DNA of 64,000 nucleotides from UBA652 sp964598235. GTDB lineage: Bacteria > Pseudomonadota > Gammaproteobacteria > Nitrosococcales > Methylophagaceae. Shown here piece after piece: positions 17,852 to 25,852 of this stretch (positions are counted from its first letter, which is position 1; every line of letters starts with the position of its first letter). Both the position numbers and the translations under genes were made by a program. The DNA lies in NCBI GenBank assembly GCA_964598235.1, contig CAZRAY010000001.1:62001-126000 (forward strand), in the 5' to 3' direction. The notes beneath the pieces were generated by a model. That model had not been told where the DNA came from. It worked only from the letters and a program-made list of their open reading frames with translations, and did not search any database.

Positions 17852-18648
17852 CCATTTACCGACGACAAGATATTGCCACGCACTGGTCGGAAGCAGCCAT
17901 CTTCGAACAGGTGAAAGCACAGCAAGGCAATATTTTTCGCAGCAAAGAAGGGCGGCGTACATTACAGTTTACGCTGGCAGACAAACCTTATTTCTTAAAA
18001 TATCATGAGGGAGTGGGCTGGGGTGAAATTGTTAAAAATTTACTGCAACTTCGTCTCCCGATTATCAGTGCAAAAAGCGAATGGCAGGCTATTCACTTTT
18101 TAGAGGCGCAGGGCTTAGCAACCTTGTCAATTGCCGCTTATGGTGAACGAGGCTGGAACCCAGCCAAGATAAACTCATTTTTGGTGACAGATGCACTCAC
18201 GAAGACGATGAGTCTTGAGTACCTAAGCACGCAATGGCGCGCAAAACCACCGACATTTCAAACGAAGAAAATATTGATTGAAAAGTTGGCAAATATTGCC
18301 AAAGTGATGCATGAAAATGGAATGAATCATCGGGACTTCTATTTATGCCATTTCTTATTGGATGAAAAATTTGCCGATGACAATACGATTACAGCAGAGA
18401 CAGCACTACATTTAATTGACTTGCATCGTGCACAGATCCGAAAAAAAACACCTAGAAGATGGAAAGTGAAGGATTTGGGGAGCCTTTATTATTCAGCGGT
18501 GAATGTTCCGTTAACACAGCGTGATTTATTACGGTTTATGGTGGCATACTTAGGGGGCTCTGCTCGTCAGGTTTTGCAGGACATGTCGTTATGGCATAGC
18601 GTTTTAGGTCGTTCACAAAAATTGCAGCAGCGAGAAAGACATGGCTGA
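17833..18648 (+). CDS. waaP: LPS core heptose kinase
   Basis: 271 residues. WaaP phosphorylates heptose I of the inner core, which strengthens divalent-cation bridging between LPS molecules. The kinase-like fold is visible: the ATP-binding Lys in YFLKYHEG, the GWGEI segment typical of WaaP, the catalytic loop MNHRDFYLCHFLLD, and the metal-binding Asp in LIDLHRAQIR. Start ATG at 17833 or the ATG at 17848 (MTIYRRQD), either overlapping the waaG end. The downstream tandem-kinase gene starts 8 bases before the waaP stop. Confidence 0.92.
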   Translation: MDQRIMTIYRRQDIATHWSEAAIFEQVKAQQGNIFRSKEGRRTLQFTLADKPYFLKYHEGVGWGEIVKNLLQLRLPIISAKSEWQAIHFLEAQGLATLSIAAYGERGWNPAKINSFLVTDALTKTMSLEYLSTQWRAKPPTFQTKKILIEKLANIAKVMHENGMNHRDFYLCHFLLDEKFADDNTITAETALHLIDLHRAQIRKKTPRRWKVKDLGSLYYSAVNVPLTQRDLLRFMVAYLGGSARQVLQDMSLWHSVLGRSQKLQQRERHG

Positions 18649-20062
18649 ATCCTCCCAAATTCAGTCTTTCTTTGAAGGGGAGCGACAACTCACGTTGCCG
18701 TTTGATTTTTCGATAGGCAAAACTATTTTTACGATGACCGACACGCTTCGTTTATTGCCAGCAAAACGGGTTGTGTTTGCGGCTGAAACAGTGGAGTGGG
18801 GTCAAGTCGTGGTTAAGTTGTTTGCCTTAGACCAAAAGGGACAACGAGAATTGGCACGTGAAAAAACAGGGCATGAACTTGCCTTGGCAGCAGGCGTTAA
18901 CGTTCCGCCATTGCTTGCGAGCTATGATGATGTGTCAGGCTGTAGTGCCATTGTGTATGGTTTTTTGGAGAAGGCAAAAACGCTTAAAATAAAAAAATCG
19001 ATATATCGGAGTAAGCAACAGAAAATCAGGCAGCTATTTAAAATGGTGGCGCAGCTACACCAATATGGTGTGTATCAGGCCGATATTCATCTGGATAATA
19101 TCTTGCAACAAGCGGGTGAATTGTATTTGATTGACCTAGGTAGTGTACGTTGTGAGGAAACAGGAACGGGACTAAGCAAGCAAAAAAGCTTAGAAAATCT
19201 AGCGCTACTAATCGCACAATTCAGACCCAATAAACAAGGTGCTTTGCTGGCGGGTTTGTCAGGCTATTATCAAACCAGAGAATGGGATTTTGACCTTGTG
19301 GAAAAGGAGGCGTTTGGCGTTATTCTGGAGCGGGCATGGCAAAAGCGAAAGCAAAAATTCTTAGCAAAGCAATTTCGAAGTACTACGGCAACGGTCTATC
19401 ATAAAACTCCCGCATTAGAATATGCATTTAAGAGGTATTTTTGGGATGCCTTGCCAGATGACTTCCTAACACAGATTGATGATTATATGGCCAAAGGCGC
19501 ATTACTTAAAGATGGTAATTCAGCAACAGTAGTACGTACAGAGCTGGCAGGCAAGTCAGTGGTTATCAAACGTTACAATATTAAAGGAAAAAAACATTTC
19601 TTACGACGTTGCTTCCGGGCGAGTAGGGCTGCGGTGTCTTGGCGGAATGCACATTTATTGGAATTTATTGGGGTGCGCACCCCTGCGCCACTAGGATTTA
19701 TAGAGCAGCGGGTAGCCCATTTACGCTCAACGGCCTATTTTATTAGCCGATACCAATCAGCAATAGAAATGCAGACAGTATATGAAAAGCGTCTGCCTCG
19801 ACGAAAAGAAGTGAAACAGTTAAGGCGATTATTTTCTCGGTTGGAAATTGAATTGATTAGTCATGGTGACCTAAAAGCGCGGAATATACTATTAAGTAAG
19901 AAAGGGAAAATTAGCTTGATTGATCTTGATGCGATGCAGACACATGCTAATGTTAAGGCTTATTTACCCTATGCACAAAAAGATTGGCAGCGATTTATGG
20001 CGAATTGGAAAGCTGAGAGTGTTTACACTGTATTGGCGTCTGTAGCAGAACAACATAGATGA
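18641..20062 (+). CDS. Tandem LPS-kinase-like protein with two kinase domains
   Basis: 473 residues holding two Kdo/WaaP/InaA-like kinase domains in a row. Domain 1 (about 35-240): Lys in QVVVKLF, catalytic loop YQADIHLDNIL and IDLGSVR. Domain 2 (about 275-460): Lys in SVVIKRYN, HGDLKARNILL and LIDLDAM. Both keep the ATP Lys, catalytic Asp, Asn and metal Asp, so both could be active, although domain 1 has Gln-Ala in place of His-Gly before its Asp. The gene overlaps waaP by 8 bases. Pseudomonads carry a comparable two-domain gene in their core cluster, as I recall, so the role is probably phosphorylation of core sugars. It ends 16 bp before a convergent gene. Confidence 0.85.
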   Translation: MAESSQIQSFFEGERQLTLPFDFSIGKTIFTMTDTLRLLPAKRVVFAAETVEWGQVVVKLFALDQKGQRELAREKTGHELALAAGVNVPPLLASYDDVSGCSAIVYGFLEKAKTLKIKKSIYRSKQQKIRQLFKMVAQLHQYGVYQADIHLDNILQQAGELYLIDLGSVRCEETGTGLSKQKSLENLALLIAQFRPNKQGALLAGLSGYYQTREWDFDLVEKEAFGVILERAWQKRKQKFLAKQFRSTTATVYHKTPALEYAFKRYFWDALPDDFLTQIDDYMAKGALLKDGNSATVVRTELAGKSVVIKRYNIKGKKHFLRRCFRASRAAVSWRNAHLLEFIGVRTPAPLGFIEQRVAHLRSTAYFISRYQSAIEMQTVYEKRLPRRKEVKQLRRLFSRLEIELISHGDLKARNILLSKKGKISLIDLDAMQTHANVKAYLPYAQKDWQRFMANWKAESVYTVLASVAEQHR

Positions 20063-20078
20063 AAGCTTGGAACGAATT

Positions 20079-21548
20079 TTATTCATAGATGCTTGCCTTA
20101 TCACCGCGTTGGTTTTGTTGACTATAAATGGATTGGTGAGACTGAATGGCGGTTAACCTTTCTTTTGCTATTGCCCGCTTTTTCTTCATAACATAAATAA
20201 GTTGGTCATAGCTGGCTGTATCTTCCTTTGTTTGAAGAAGTGTAATCGGTCGGTGTCCTGATTGGACAGCCGCAATATTAAAATAATAAGCGATAAAAGG
20301 ATCATCAGTTGCGACGAGGCTATCTTGTGGTAAGTGCTTACTGGCCCAGATAGCCGTTTCCTTAATATAGGATTTGGAGACGGAATAAGAAAGGTTGGCA
20401 TAAAGCGAAACTAGCAGAATGACCGAAAATAAAAACAGGGTGAATTTATTCCTAGCATGCCAAGCGGTTACAATATAATGCGTTATTGCGGGTAACATCA
20501 GCAGTAAGAGAATCAATGCAAACATAATACAATAGCGGGTAATCATAAAGAATTGCAGGAAGCTAAAGGCGATAAGAATAAGGCCATTTAGCGTGAGTGC
20601 ATAATGTAGAAGTGAGCGATGTGGGAAATGGGGCGTCAGTTTATGCCAGCGGGCAGCGATGTATAAACCAAAATAACCAATATGAATAGCTTCAATAATT
20701 AGAAAAGTGATCATACCCAGTAGGCCTGTAAACAAGATCAAAAAGCCATAATCGTGTGTAAAAGAGGGCAGGAGCTGCACTATCTGATCTGCTTTTTGAT
20801 CAAAATGCTGCAATCGCTCGGATAGATTGTGACGTATTAGGTGATTAAGCCTGTCTGAACTGTGCATGATAGCTTGAAGCGATTGGCTGAATACGGCAAG
20901 CAGCAATCCAAAAAAAGGTAATACACTCAGCTGGACATAATGTTTGGCTTTATTACTTGGGGTGGAAAAATGGCATAAGGCGTAGAGTGGTAATGCGAGT
21001 AATAAAAAGGTTGCTTCGATCCGAAATAAAATGGCAGCAAACATGCTGAGTTGCCAATAAAGAGCAGTGCGCCACTGTGGTTTGTCCAGAAATGACATAA
21101 AGAAAAATAGGCCCAGCGTGCTAAAAGCCCAATAGCCAGGATCACGAATAATAAAATCTCGATAATCATTAAGGCTATAAAAAGCGAGAAAAATCAGCAT
21201 ACCCACAAACACATGTTGCGGACTCGGCAATATCTTGCGGCAGATCAAATAGAGACTATCTGTTAGCAATATGAAAAAGGCGGTCGTGAGTAGATAAGCA
21301 CTCATTTCTAGAGGCAGGCCAGTAAGTTGGTGGAGACTGGCAATCAGGATCGAATAGAAAGGCCAATTAAAGTGTTCAAAGGCGGCACTAATGCCGCTCG
21401 ATAAAAAAATGGTCGCAGTCTCTAAGTATAAAATGCCATCCTTATTGATAATGTCATCCATCGTAACAAGCAGGATGGAGAACAATAGACTCGCGAGCGC
21501 GACGAATAGTCGAGTGTGAGTTAGCAAGTAAGGTTTTATATTAGGCAA
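20079..21548 (-). CDS. GT-C type membrane glycosyltransferase
   Basis: 489 residues with about ten to twelve membrane helices. The N-terminal helix is followed by a periplasmic loop containing the acidic pair of GT-C enzymes (TMDDIINKDGILYLETA). Then come SIFEHFNWPFYSILIA-like segments and a small soluble C-terminal part (about 400-489). Such proteins transfer sugars from polyprenyl phosphate donors in the periplasm. The gene overlaps waaF by 8 bases and belongs to an LPS core cluster, so a core or lipid A glycosylation step is likely, but donor and acceptor are unknown. ArnT-like aminoarabinose transfer is possible but not supported by a specific motif. Confidence 0.75.
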   Translation of the reverse strand: MPNIKPYLLTHTRLFVALASLLFSILLVTMDDIINKDGILYLETATIFLSSGISAAFEHFNWPFYSILIASLHQLTGLPLEMSAYLLTTAFFILLTDSLYLICRKILPSPQHVFVGMLIFLAFYSLNDYRDFIIRDPGYWAFSTLGLFFFMSFLDKPQWRTALYWQLSMFAAILFRIEATFLLLALPLYALCHFSTPSNKAKHYVQLSVLPFFGLLLAVFSQSLQAIMHSSDRLNHLIRHNLSERLQHFDQKADQIVQLLPSFTHDYGFLILFTGLLGMITFLIIEAIHIGYFGLYIAARWHKLTPHFPHRSLLHYALTLNGLILIAFSFLQFFMITRYCIMFALILLLLMLPAITHYIVTAWHARNKFTLFLFSVILLVSLYANLSYSVSKSYIKETAIWASKHLPQDSLVATDDPFIAYYFNIAAVQSGHRPITLLQTKEDTASYDQLIYVMKKKRAIAKERLTAIQSHQSIYSQQNQRGDKASIYE

Positions 21549-22563
21549 GTAAGATATCCAATTGTGTGATCACTTGTTGCGGTGATAAATCTTGCATACA
21601 ACGGTGATGTTGTTCAGGGCATTGTCGCTGAAAACAGGGGCCACAGTCTACTGGAATTTGAATTGTTTTGGCTTGTGTATTAAGTGGTGGGGTAAAGTTG
21701 GGGGAGGTGGGACCATAGACGGCGACTAGCGGTTTATTAAGCGCAGCTGCGAGGTGCATCAGCCCTGAATCATTACTTACAATCGCATTTGCATGGGCCA
21801 TGATGTCAATGGCATCGGTGAGTTCAGTTTGACCGCATAAATTTAAAATTGCATCTGGATGCGCGGTGGTTTGTTTGCGAATTTGGCTGGCACTTTCTTT
21901 ATCTGCGGGCGAGCCGAGTAGACAGATTTGCCAGCCTTTTGCGGCGTAGTGTGTGGCAATTGCGGCATAATATTCGACAGGCCATTGTTTGGCGGGGCCA
22001 AATTCAGCGCCTGGGCAAAGGGCTAATAAGGGTTGTGCCTGTATGATCCCCCATTGCGCACATTGTGTGTCAGAAAGTGGTGTGGATTGTAATTGAGGGG
22101 CTTCATAAGTGGGTGCGATATTTGCTGATTGTGCTGGGTTGGCGAGCGATACGAAGCGCTGTACCATTAAAGGGAGGGCTGTTTTGTCCAGTATGCGTAG
22201 ATCGTTTAGTAAACCGTAACGCATTTCTCCTCGCCAGCCCGTGCGAACAGGAATGTTGGCAAACCAAGGGATCAGAGCTGATTTCCAAGAGTTGGGCAAG
22301 GTAATGGCCTGATTATAATTTTCAACACGCAGTTGGTGCCCTAATGTTCTACGTGTTTTCCAGTCAAATTTACCGTGGTTGATAGGCTGAACAATTGTTT
22401 TTCTTACTTCAGGCATTCGCGCTAAAATGGCTTCACACCATGCTGGCGCAAGCACATCAATATTGACAGTGGGTTCTTGTTGTTTAAGCGCGATAAATAA
22501 AGATTGTGCCATCATCATATCGCCTACCCATGCGGGGCCAATAATGAGAATAGATTCGTGCAT
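21541..22563 (-). CDS. waaF: LPS heptosyltransferase II
   Basis: 340 residues, GT9 family. The N-terminus ILIIGPAWVGDMMMAQSLF is characteristic of WaaF (GxAWVGDMVMAQ). The donor site reads LCPGAEFGPAKQWP and SNDSGLMHLAAALNKPLVAV, then YGPTSPNFTPP, and the end carries the Cys motif CGPCFQRQCPEQHHRCM. It adds the second heptose of the inner core. It lies between a ZIP transporter gene (2-base gap) and the GT-C gene (8-base overlap) in one operon. Confidence 0.95.
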   Translation of the reverse strand: MHESILIIGPAWVGDMMMAQSLFIALKQQEPTVNIDVLAPAWCEAILARMPEVRKTIVQPINHGKFDWKTRRTLGHQLRVENYNQAITLPNSWKSALIPWFANIPVRTGWRGEMRYGLLNDLRILDKTALPLMVQRFVSLANPAQSANIAPTYEAPQLQSTPLSDTQCAQWGIIQAQPLLALCPGAEFGPAKQWPVEYYAAIATHYAAKGWQICLLGSPADKESASQIRKQTTAHPDAILNLCGQTELTDAIDIMAHANAIVSNDSGLMHLAAALNKPLVAVYGPTSPNFTPPLNTQAKTIQIPVDCGPCFQRQCPEQHHRCMQDLSPQQVITQLDILLA

Positions 22564-22565
22564 AA

Positions 22566-23363
22566 CTAGTGCAGCGTGCTATGTGTGAAGTAAATTAATG
22601 CAACACCAAGCGTGATCAGGATAATTTGCTGTGCTGTTTCGCGAGGCTGATTTTTATGGTGTAAACCTGGAATTAAGTCGGCAACCGCAATATAAATGAA
22701 GCTGGCAGCAGCAATCACTAAAATATACGGTAATAGGTTTTGCATATCGACTAAGAAAAAATAGGCGAGAATGGCACCGGCTACGGTACCCAAACTTGAA
22801 ATAATATTGTAATAAAGTGCTTTGCTACGTTTAAAACCGCTATGTAATAAAATCACAAAATCACCGAGTTCTTGTGGGATTTCATGGGCAGCGATGGCGA
22901 GTGCAGTGACAATGCCAAGGTGGGTATCGGTTAGAAATGCAGCAGCAATTAAAATGCCATCGACGAAGTTATGGATAGTGTCGCCTACTAATATTAAGGT
23001 GCCGGTTGCTTGTTTATTTTTATGTTGATGATCATGCCGCTCTGCGTCAGGTGAGTGGGCATCGCAATGGTCGTGGTGGCAATGCCGCCATAACACCATT
23101 TTTTCGAGCACAAAGAAGCCGAGTAGGCCCACTAATAATGTCATGCCGATATTGTGTGCATTGACAGAAACGGTGTGCTCCAATGCATGCGGGATAAGAC
23201 CGAGAAATGACGCGCCCAGTAAGGTGCCGATAGCAAAACTCACCAGGTGTGGAATCATCTTGCTGCGTGTTTTGTCTGAGAGCAATAGAATGGAGGAGGC
23301 AAGCACTACACTGAGGAGGCCGCCAATTAGGCTAAAGCCGATGATCCAGGCTAATAAAGTCAT
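22566..23363 (-). CDS. ZIP-family metal transporter
   Basis: 265 residues with about eight membrane helices. The His-rich cytoplasmic loop between helices 3 and 4 is clear (RHCHHDHCDAHSPDAERHDH). The metal-transport helices read VGDTIHNFVDGILIAAAFL and ALAIAAHEIPQELGDFVIL, the HNFxDG and HEIPxE motifs of ZIP carriers. It should import zinc or a similar divalent metal into the cytoplasm. Unusually, it is the first gene of a run with waaF and the GT-C glycosyltransferase, separated from waaF by 2 bases. No Zur box was recognised upstream. Confidence 0.92.
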   Translation of the reverse strand: MTLLAWIIGFSLIGGLLSVVLASSILLLSDKTRSKMIPHLVSFAIGTLLGASFLGLIPHALEHTVSVNAHNIGMTLLVGLLGFFVLEKMVLWRHCHHDHCDAHSPDAERHDHQHKNKQATGTLILVGDTIHNFVDGILIAAAFLTDTHLGIVTALAIAAHEIPQELGDFVILLHSGFKRSKALYYNIISSLGTVAGAILAYFFLVDMQNLLPYILVIAAASFIYIAVADLIPGLHHKNQPRETAQQIILITLGVALIYFTHSTLH

Positions 23364-23639
23364 ATTGATACTAAAATAATTGTTAGATGATTAGGGGTAT
23401 TGAGTGTGCATCATACCGTATTACACTAAACGTGTTGGTTTTTTGGACGGGAGGAATGTCATTTTGTATCTCACGCTGGGTGGGAGATATCCTATTTCAG
23501 AACAAGAACAAATATCCTTTTATTTTTAGAGAGGTAACGATAGTTTTAACTTTGTAGTACAATGTCTTTGTGATGTTATCAAGATAGCTGGGGTCTGTTG
23601 AGTGGAAATTGCCCCAGAAAATGGAGAGGTGTAAGAACA
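23364..23639. other. Intergenic region between divergent ZIP and cadherin-like genes
   Basis: 276 bp holding the promoters of two divergent genes. A short imperfect hairpin (TATCTC...GAGATA, 23467-23489) and a possible -10 (TACAAT, 23558-23563) are visible, but no convincing -35 or operator. A GGAGAGG Shine-Dalgarno site at 23623-23629 serves the start at 23640. Confidence 0.4.
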
Positions 23640-25619
23640 ATGCAATTAAAATATCATTTTTTATTGTTACGTAGTCTCAAAACTTGGATGAGTTTTTTGA
23701 TTTTTGCTTACTTTATGGTGAGTGCTCAGGCCAGTTTTGCTGTGGCACCTACAATTACGAGTGGCACATCTAAAGCTATTCCGGAAAATTCAATAGCAGT
23801 CTATACGCCGGTAGTGGTGGTTGACCCTGAAGGTGGCCCACTCAATTTTATTATTACAGGCGGGATCGATTCATCAAAATTCACAATTGATGCGGTTTCA
23901 GGTGATTTATCCTTTAAAGTGCCGCCTGACTTTGAAAATCCAACTGATTCAAATATAGATAATTTCTATGATGTTGCTATTACGGTAATAGATAATGAAA
24001 CTTTATCAGATACCAAAGTGTTTACCATTAGTGTTACAGATGTAGTAAATGAAGGCACGACACCTCCCGTGATCCTCCAAGCATTTATCTCTGTCCCAGA
24101 AAATACAACTGCTGTAGCGACACCTGTTGCAGTCTCTAACCCAGATGGAAAAACGATTACTTTCAGTATTACAGGCGGTATTGATGCATCAAAATTTACA
24201 ATTGATGCGAATTCGGGTGATTTATCATTCATAGATGCCCCAGATTTTGAAAATCCAACGGACACAGATGCAAATAACTCCTATCACGTAATTATCACCA
24301 TTGTGGATAATGATGGCTTTACAGATAGTGAGGCTTTTGCAATAACAGTAACAGATAAGGACGAACAAGGAGGCGGTGGAGGTAGCACTACAATTACTAT
24401 CTCTCTTGAGGAGCCTGCACCTCAATCAGTTAATTCGGGTATTGCTAATTTGCGGGGATGGGCGATCGGACTCGCGTTGATTGAAAAAGTAGAATTGTTT
24501 ATTGACGGTCAGTATATTACAGATGTACCTTCTGGCGGTGCGCGAGCAGATGTGGCGGCTGCTTTTCCAAATCATCCAGGTTCTGATCTGTCAGGCTTTT
24601 CAATGGCCTTCTCTTATTCTGATCTGTCTGAAGGTAGCCATACCGCGGTCATAAAAGCGCATGATGTAAATGGGTTATCTCAAAACACGAGTACTATTTT
24701 TAATGTAGAGCGTTTAAGCAGCGGTTTTATTGCGGATCCTAACGCAGTTAGTTTACAACAGGCAGTTAGTACGATTGAAGGAGAAGATATTGTGGTCTCT
24801 AATCTCGATGCGAACGGTGTGGATTATGATGTCCGTCTGCGTTGGCGTGTGGCAACGCAGCAGTTTGAAATAGAGGAGTTGACATCGGTTACGACGGCCT
24901 TAACATCATTCTCAATAGCGAGCCCAATAGAGGATGGAGAATTAACAGTTCAAGTGTTGCCTGCAAGTGCTCCATTGCTAATAACGCTGGAAGAACCTAT
25001 TGACAATGGCGTGAGTAATGGTATTGCAAACTTACGAGGTTGGGCTGTTGGTTTAACGTTAATCTCTAAAATAGAATTATTTATTGATGAGCAATATAGT
25101 ACGGATATTCCTTTCGGTAGTTCGCGTGCTGATGTCGCGGCTGCTTTTCCAGAATATCCTAATTCAGATGCATCAGGATTCTCAATGGCTTTCCCATACT
25201 CCGAATTATCAGTCGGTAGCCATACTGCGTTAGTGAGACTGCATGATGTGAATGGTCTTACCGAAGATGCGAGCACCACTTTTAATGTGGTGAGATTAGA
25301 CAATGCATTTATTACTGATTTTAGTGATGTGACACTGATCTTTGCTTCAGTGAGTATCGAAGGTGAGCAAATTATTCTGACGGATTTTTCTGCGGAAGAT
25401 GTATTTTATACACTTACTTTACAATGGCAGGCAGCAACACAGCAATTTGAAATACAAGATATTGTTAAAAAAGATCCTGTTTTTGGCGATGGTGACACTG
25501 GCGGCGGCGGCGGCGGCGGCGGCGGTGACACTGAAGATCCTACAGATTTAGGAACGGGTGGTGGCGGCAGCGGTGGTGAAGGGGTAGAACCTGGTGAAGG
25601 CGATGGTGGGCTAGGCTAA
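23640..25619 (+). CDS. Secreted cadherin-like repeat protein with polyglycine tail
   Basis: 659 residues from the ATG at 23640, chosen for a GGAGAGG 10 bases upstream and a signal-like N-terminus (about 1-37, ending AQASFAVA). Two cadherin-like repeats follow (about 38-140 and 141-245), each with an IPEN/VPEN start, GGID(S/A)SKFTIDA, SGDLSF, DFENPTD and an ISVTD/ITVTD end rich in Asp for Ca2+ binding. Two copies of a second module follow (about 255-450 and 455-620) with NLRGWA, ELFIDxQY, RADVAAAFP and GSHTA. The C-terminus has nine consecutive Gly and more Gly/Asp-rich sequence. It is probably an exported adhesin or matrix-type protein; no anchor or secretion signal beyond the N-terminus is seen. 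Confidence 0.75.
   Translation: MQLKYHFLLLRSLKTWMSFLIFAYFMVSAQASFAVAPTITSGTSKAIPENSIAVYTPVVVVDPEGGPLNFIITGGIDSSKFTIDAVSGDLSFKVPPDFENPTDSNIDNFYDVAITVIDNETLSDTKVFTISVTDVVNEGTTPPVILQAFISVPENTTAVATPVAVSNPDGKTITFSITGGIDASKFTIDANSGDLSFIDAPDFENPTDTDANNSYHVIITIVDNDGFTDSEAFAITVTDKDEQGGGGGSTTITISLEEPAPQSVNSGIANLRGWAIGLALIEKVELFIDGQYITDVPSGGARADVAAAFPNHPGSDLSGFSMAFSYSDLSEGSHTAVIKAHDVNGLSQNTSTIFNVERLSSGFIADPNAVSLQQAVSTIEGEDIVVSNLDANGVDYDVRLRWRVATQQFEIEELTSVTTALTSFSIASPIEDGELTVQVLPASAPLLITLEEPIDNGVSNGIANLRGWAVGLTLISKIELFIDEQYSTDIPFGSSRADVAAAFPEYPNSDASGFSMAFPYSELSVGSHTALVRLHDVNGLTEDASTTFNVVRLDNAFITDFSDVTLIFASVSIEGEQIILTDFSAEDVFYTLTLQWQAATQQFEIQDIVKKDPVFGDGDTGGGGGGGGGDTEDPTDLGTGGGGSGGEGVEPGEGDGGLG
25500..25526 (+). 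repeat. GGC trinucleotide run encoding polyglycine
   Basis: Eight GGC units and one GGT inside the cadherin-like gene encode nine glycines. Length changes by slippage would add or remove glycines without a frameshift. Confidence 0.9.
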
Positions 25620-25852
25620 ACCATTTAGGAGTTAGGCCGCAAGGCTTAATAGGATAGCAATGCTAATTTTGAACAGTAGTTGATCCGTGTCTGTGCTGGC
25701 GTAAAGAGTATTTGTGTATAAGAAGAGGCGTATTTGCTCATGTAGGTAAACTATCACGTTTTAATTATTAAATTTATAAATCCGAAACTAGCTGTACATT
25801 CTTAGTTTGTAGCTGAAATCATAAGGAAAATTAGAGTTGGCTAATAATTAAG
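25620..25852. other. Intergenic region with no recognised feature
   Basis: 233 bases between the cadherin-like gene and ygiQ. Only a minor GCC-GCAA-GGC hairpin near the cadherin-like stop is visible; no convincing terminator or promoter. Confidence 0.45.

Noticed and set aside
20079..21548. Assignment of the GT-C protein as ArnT
   Set aside because: Topology and the acidic loop fit the fold, but no ArnT-specific motif or neighbouring arn gene is present, so only the general class was given.
23850..25300. Regularly spaced similar segments that could suggest a CRISPR-like array
   Set aside because: They are diverged coding repeats of the cadherin-like and NLRGWA modules, about 300 bp and 600 bp apart, not short identical repeats with unique spacers.
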